Made by a program: the position numbers and the translations under genes. From Nitrobacter sp039808345 (GTDB lineage: Bacteria; Pseudomonadota; Alphaproteobacteria; Rhizobiales; Xanthobacteraceae), in NCBI RefSeq assembly GCF_047824785.1, contig NZ_CP181167.1, positions 2,604,001 to 2,668,000 of the forward strand: DNA of 64,000 bases. The letters run 5' to 3'. Position 1 is the first letter of the stretch, and each line of letters opens with the position of its first letter. The notes below the pieces were generated by a model. It made no database searches. It saw nothing but the letters and a program-made list of their open reading frames with translations, and was not told the DNA's origin. This document shows, piece by piece, positions 60,262 through 64,000 of the stretch.

Positions 60262-62580
60262 TCAGAAATTGAACGTAGCCGACAGCATGTAGGTTCGCGG
60301 CGCACCCACGGCGAGGAAGCCGCGGGCGGCGGATAGATAGTAGGCGTTGTCAGCCACGTTCTCGACGATGGCCCTCATGACAATGGGTTTGCCCAACGGA
60401 CCCACGAACGTATATCTCGCCCCGAGATCCAACCGCGTCCAGCCGGAAACGGATTGCGTGTTGGCCTGATCGTAGAACACGTCCCCGGTACGGATCACCC
60501 GCCCGGTCATCGTCACGCCCGGGGCCATCCAGTGCGGCAGATCATACTCGCCGTAAAGGTTCAGCGCCGTGACCGGAACGCCCGGCACGTTGTTGCCGTC
60601 GAAGCGGCCTCCAATCGTGTTGACCTGCGTGGCATCCATCAGCGCGATGCCGCCGAGCAGACGGAGCCCCTCAATCGGCGAGCCGAACACGTTGAGTTCG
60701 AAACCGCGGTTACGCTGAAGGCCGGCGACGGAGAAGAGGTTGGTGCCGGGATCCGTGAAGGCGAACGGCTGCCTGATCTCGAAGAGCGAGGCCGTCACCG
60801 TGACGGTGCCGAAATCGTATTTGGCGCCGACTTCCTGTTGCCGGCTCACCACCGGCGGGAAAACCGTGCCGCTATTGCCCGCGAGCGCGGGCGCCGTCGG
60901 TCCCGCATCGAGCGATTCTATGTAGTTCGTGTAAAAGGACAGCCGATCGGTCGCACGCAGGACAGCGCCGACGGCCGGGCTGAAACGAGCCTGCTGATTA
61001 CGCGAGGTCTCCATGCCCAGGTTAGGTCCGGGCGCGGTCGAATAGCCGCTGATCGCAATGTCCTGCCAGCGCCCGCCGAGCGTCACGAGCAACCTGTCGT
61101 CGAAGACCGAGAGCGTATCGGACACCGCGACGCTTCGCGCGACCAGCCGCGTAAACAACGGCCTGTCGTCGGACCTCGCGAATCCTGTGGTCTGGAACGA
61201 GCCTGGCGGCAAGCGGACGGGATTGTAGATGTTCGTCACGTAACTGAACGGGGTGAAGCCGAGAACGCCGCCGCGGTAAAGCTCGTTGGTCATGGTGACG
61301 GCCGCGACGTTCACCTGGTGACCGACGACACCGGTCCGGAACTTCGAACGCAGGCCCATCTCACCTGCGAATCCCTGAAGCTTCTGCGGCTGAATCGCAA
61401 GCGAATTGATCGCCGTCCCGTTCGGGTTAGTTATCTGGTAGGAGGAGGTGAGAAAGTCCTCGTTGTATCTGCTGCCGCCGCCCGCGATATAGACGGTCGT
61501 ATCCGGCAACAGATCGTATTCGGCGCGGCCGGCGACCATCTTGTAGCGACTGTCGATGAATTCGTCGCGGCTCGATGTGTTGATGCGGCCGTTTGGCGCC
61601 GGTGGGATCTCGATACCCGGAGCCACTCTATTGAACAGCGAGGTCGGCGCCCTGATGTTCTGAACCGAGCTGTTAAAGTCCAGCGAGGCGCGGAACCGTT
61701 CGCCGCGATAATCCAGACCGAGCGCGGCGACACCGACTTCGGCCGAGTTGAGATCGAGCGGCGTATTGCCCTTGCGGTAAGAGCCGTTGAAACGAACGCC
61801 CCACTCCTTGTTTTCTCCGAAGCGGCGGCCGAGATCGGCGTGGTTCCAGATCTGCGAGTTGCTGATGTAGGTCGTCGTCAGACGCGTCAGCGGCTCGTCG
61901 CCGGCGCGCTTCGGAATCATGTTGATCGTGCCGCCAGTGCGCGCGGTGCCGCCGCTGAGCAGCGCGCTCGGGCCCTTGAGGACTTCGACGCGTTCGATTC
62001 CCTCAAGGAAGCTCCGGCGCGGGTTGGAGAGGTAGAACAGCCCGTCATAAGCGGTGTCGAGGTTGGTCACCGAAAATCCGCGGATGAAGAACGAGTCGCG
62101 CTCACTGAACGGCGGCGCGTCGTTGCGGACCGAAGGATCGTTGAGCGTGACATCCGCGATGCTTCTCGCCCGCTGATCCTCCATCAGCTTGGAGGTGTAG
62201 CCGGTGACATTGAACGGCGTCGTGAGAACCGACGTGTTGCCCAGCATACCCATCCGTACGCCCGTTCCGACCTGGCCGCCGGCATACGGCGCCGGAGGCT
62301 GTCCGACGGTTCCAGTCTGCGGCAGGGCGGGCGGGGAAGGAGCGGCCGGCGGGGGCGTCGCCTCGCGGGAACGTGGCCGCACCGCGGCCCGATGCGGATT
62401 CGGCGCCGCGCGAACCGTTCGGTTTCGCGTCGCCGGGCGCGTCCGCGGCGCGATCACCTCGATCGGCGTGAGCGTCGTGCCGGCGCTCGAAGATGAGGAC
62501 TGCGCGATGGCGCTTTCAGACAGAGGCAGAACGCCCAGGCCTGAGATAATGAGAGCTATTTGACCAACCTGCCTTCTCAT
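60262..62580 (-). CDS. TonB-dependent siderophore receptor
   Basis: 772-residue outer-membrane receptor. A signal peptide (VGQIALIISGLGVLPLSESA) is followed by a short TonB-box-like TLTPIEVIAP, then a Pro/Ala/Arg-rich linker of ~60 residues. The plug domain runs from NVTGYTSKLMEDQRARSIAD (about residues 120-250) with IRGFSVTNLDTAYDGLFYLS. The 22-strand barrel ends with the aromatic F of SATFNF. FhuE/FoxA-type features, but the siderophore is unknown. The ATG at 62580 is preceded by GGAG at nine bases; the ATG at 62598 lies upstream of that site. Confidence 0.9.
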   Translation of the reverse strand: MRRQVGQIALIISGLGVLPLSESAIAQSSSSSAGTTLTPIEVIAPRTRPATRNRTVRAAPNPHRAAVRPRSREATPPPAAPSPPALPQTGTVGQPPAPYAGGQVGTGVRMGMLGNTSVLTTPFNVTGYTSKLMEDQRARSIADVTLNDPSVRNDAPPFSERDSFFIRGFSVTNLDTAYDGLFYLSNPRRSFLEGIERVEVLKGPSALLSGGTARTGGTINMIPKRAGDEPLTRLTTTYISNSQIWNHADLGRRFGENKEWGVRFNGSYRKGNTPLDLNSAEVGVAALGLDYRGERFRASLDFNSSVQNIRAPTSLFNRVAPGIEIPPAPNGRINTSSRDEFIDSRYKMVAGRAEYDLLPDTTVYIAGGGSRYNEDFLTSSYQITNPNGTAINSLAIQPQKLQGFAGEMGLRSKFRTGVVGHQVNVAAVTMTNELYRGGVLGFTPFSYVTNIYNPVRLPPGSFQTTGFARSDDRPLFTRLVARSVAVSDTLSVFDDRLLVTLGGRWQDIAISGYSTAPGPNLGMETSRNQQARFSPAVGAVLRATDRLSFYTNYIESLDAGPTAPALAGNSGTVFPPVVSRQQEVGAKYDFGTVTVTASLFEIRQPFAFTDPGTNLFSVAGLQRNRGFELNVFGSPIEGLRLLGGIALMDATQVNTIGGRFDGNNVPGVPVTALNLYGEYDLPHWMAPGVTMTGRVIRTGDVFYDQANTQSVSGWTRLDLGARYTFVGPLGKPIVMRAIVENVADNAYYLSAARGFLAVGAPRTYMLSATFNF

Positions 62581-62691
62581 AAAAAGTCTCCGATGCAATG
62601 TGTGTTCAACAATAGGTGCGAATGGATAGCGGAGCGGAAGCGTGCTCCGCGCTGGTTTGCGGCGTGACGGCGGGTTTCGGGCGGCCTGCCG

Positions 62692-63177
62692 TCATCGCAG
62701 GCGCGCCATGCAATACGCATCGACGAACACGCCATCCCTGAACGTCGCGGCTTTGTGGGTGCCCTCGATCTCGAAACCGAATTTGTTGTAGAGCGCGAGC
62801 GCGCTGACGTTGTCGGTGAACACGGTCATCTCGATCCGCTTGATGTTCAGCCAATTGTCGGCGGCGTCGATCATCGCGCCGAGCAGCCGGGAGCCGATTC
62901 CCTTTCGGGAATGGTCTTCGTGAACGCCGATCCAGAACTCGGCCGCATGGGCGCGGCGTCCGTAGAAGGGACGCAGCGCCGAGGCGCCGACGACCCGGCC
63001 ATCCAGTTCAGCCGAGAGATGCAGATCCCGCGGTGACTGCGGTTCGAGCCACTTCCTGACCTTGTCGAAGGATTCGTAAGGGAGAGCGAGAGTCCAGAAA
63101 CGAAATGCGTGCTGATTGACGATCTCGAAAATATCAGCAGCGTCCTCACTGCGCATGGCGCGGATAGTAATCTCCAT
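62692..63177 (-). CDS. GNAT family N-acetyltransferase
   Basis: 161-residue acetyltransferase with the acetyl-CoA-binding loop DHSRKGIGSRLLGAMID (Q/RxxGxG, about residue 98) and the beta-bulge and C-terminal FTDNVSALALYNKFGFEIEG. It is similar to the YhhY-like subgroup. Start at ATG 63177 (MEITIRAMRSED). It lies on the same strand between the two TonB receptors, 112 bases upstream of the receptor start. A role in siderophore modification is possible but not shown. Confidence 0.88.
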   Translation of the reverse strand: MEITIRAMRSEDAADIFEIVNQHAFRFWTLALPYESFDKVRKWLEPQSPRDLHLSAELDGRVVGASALRPFYGRRAHAAEFWIGVHEDHSRKGIGSRLLGAMIDAADNWLNIKRIEMTVFTDNVSALALYNKFGFEIEGTHKAATFRDGVFVDAYCMARLR

Positions 63178-63326
63178 TCGTTTCTCCGGAAGTTCGGTCA
63201 GACGATCATGTGCCGGCACCTCGTGACTCCGCGGGCCGTCTCTCCCGCGCTGAATGCCGCCTGTGGACCCGGCATCAAGGTGGTTCTCCTGCGGTTTCAC
63301 TATCGACGATGGATGAAGCGCAGACA

Positions 63327-64000
63327 TCAGAAGTCGAGCCTGAGACTTGCCAGGAACGCCCGGCCGGATTCGTAAAGAGGCCGCACCAGGCCATTGCCAA
63401 ATTCCAGGCCGTAGGTGCCGCGGGCGGTATAGGTGGCGTTGAACAGGTTCCTGATCTCTCCACGCATCTTCAGCGAAGGCAGATAGAAGAAGCGGTGCTC
63501 GATAAAGGCATTGAGCACCTGATAGCCTTCGAGCCGGCCGATCCCGGTCGCGGGATCGAAGAGCGTGTTGTTGTCGAAGACGATCTCGACATCGCCGCCG
63601 ACCGTCAGCTTCCATGGCGCGATGGTGTGCACGACCTGAAACGTCAGCACATCCCCGATCGGGGCCGTCAGATACCTGCCCACATAGGAGTCGGCCGGCC
63701 GGCCGTCGATTTCCGCATCGATGCGTATGAACCGCACCCGCACAAATCCGTCGGCCCAATTATAAGTACCGCCAGCCTGGAAGCCCTGCGTCTGCAGGTT
63801 GAAAGCTCGCAACGCCATGTCGGGCGCCCATAGCGGCACGCGCGCATTGTTGATCCGGGTGCGGAAGACGCCCCCCTCGAGTTCAAGGCTTCCGTAATGT
63901 GCAACGAGACCCGCCGTGTAGTTGTTCGACGTCACCGACTTCGGTCCGGCGCCGTAGTTCCAGGCGGGGTTCTGGGCGTAGTTTTCCGACAGCGGGATGC
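63327..64000 (-). CDS. TonB-dependent receptor, 3' part (truncated at window edge)
   Basis: 224 codons visible, open to the right edge. The fragment covers the C-terminal barrel strands of a TonB receptor: alternating aromatic/hydrophobic beta strands such as YTAGLVAHYGSLELEGGVFR, IRNLFNATYTARGTYGLEFG, and the final strand AFLASLRLDF ending in the canonical C-terminal Phe. A GTG at 63935 occurs in frame, but upstream codons (PLSENYAQNPAWNYGAGPKS) are also receptor-like, so the gene continues beyond the window. Gene order suggests it belongs with the GNAT and receptor genes at 60262-63177. Confidence 0.85.
   Translation of the reverse strand, partial: IPLSENYAQNPAWNYGAGPKSVTSNNYTAGLVAHYGSLELEGGVFRTRINNARVPLWAPDMALRAFNLQTQGFQAGGTYNWADGFVRVRFIRIDAEIDGRPADSYVGRYLTAPIGDVLTFQVVHTIAPWKLTVGGDVEIVFDNNTLFDPATGIGRLEGYQVLNAFIEHRFFYLPSLKMRGEIRNLFNATYTARGTYGLEFGNGLVRPLYESGRAFLASLRLDF

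Noticed and set aside
60454..62496. Plus-strand open frame of 680 codons antisense to the TonB receptor
   Set aside because: Composition typical of an antisense shadow; the minus-strand receptor has signal peptide, plug and barrel.

Overview
This window looks like chromosome from an alphaproteobacterium of the Bradyrhizobium / Rhodopseudomonas / Nitrobacter group. Four things point there: a nearly complete hopanoid locus including the C-2 methylase HpnP, an imuA-imuB-dnaE2 mutasome with a GTTC-N7-GTTC LexA box, a candidate EcfG promoter upstream of hpnP, and many copies of a palindromic intergenic repeat (gcgttttc ... gaaaacgc arms) that I associate with that family. GC content is high throughout. 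I see no transposase, integrase, phage gene, tRNA, rRNA or CRISPR array. Genus-level placement is an inference.

Layout. 1-8.1 kb: an ECF sigma / membrane anti-sigma pair, a DUF2336 protein, a secreted lysine-rich protein, enoyl-CoA hydratase, an acetyl-CoA hydrolase/transferase and threonine dehydratase. 8.2-16.9 kb: a DNA-damage block. imuA-imuB-dnaE2 runs leftward; a radical SAM/helix-hairpin-helix protein and a UdgX fusion run rightward, and a single LexA box lies between them. 17-31.9 kb: an M20 hydrolase, then the hopanoid locus hpnO, hpnN, ispH-hpnH and hpnC-D-E-F(shc)-G, with a DUF2147 gene wedged between hpnO and hpnN. 32-38 kb: two small secreted proteins, a second MMPL/RND exporter, and hpnP. 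38-47 kb: amidase, PEP carboxylase, a P450 with an alpha/beta-hydrolase-OsmC fusion, DUF6489 and a D-amino-acid dehydrogenase. 47-52.6 kb: a TetR-controlled RND efflux operon. 52.7-58.3 kb: glutamate dehydrogenase, ferredoxin reductase, serine hydrolase, and a MaoC / CoA-ester lyase pair. 58.7-64 kb: small proteins, then iron-uptake type genes (DUF2218, TonB siderophore receptor, GNAT, and the 3' part of a second TonB receptor cut by the window edge).

How the genes work together. HpnD, HpnC and HpnE make squalene from farnesyl diphosphate, Shc cyclises it, HpnH adds adenosine, HpnG removes adenine, HpnO aminates the side chain, HpnP methylates C-2 and HpnN exports the product. IspH supplies isoprenoid precursors. 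The most interesting block is the damage-response region: a mutagenic polymerase cassette faces an uncharacterised radical SAM plus UdgX pair across one SOS operator. The palindromic repeats have also invaded genes: one element is read in frame inside dnaE2, and another has apparently replaced the start of the D-amino-acid dehydrogenase.
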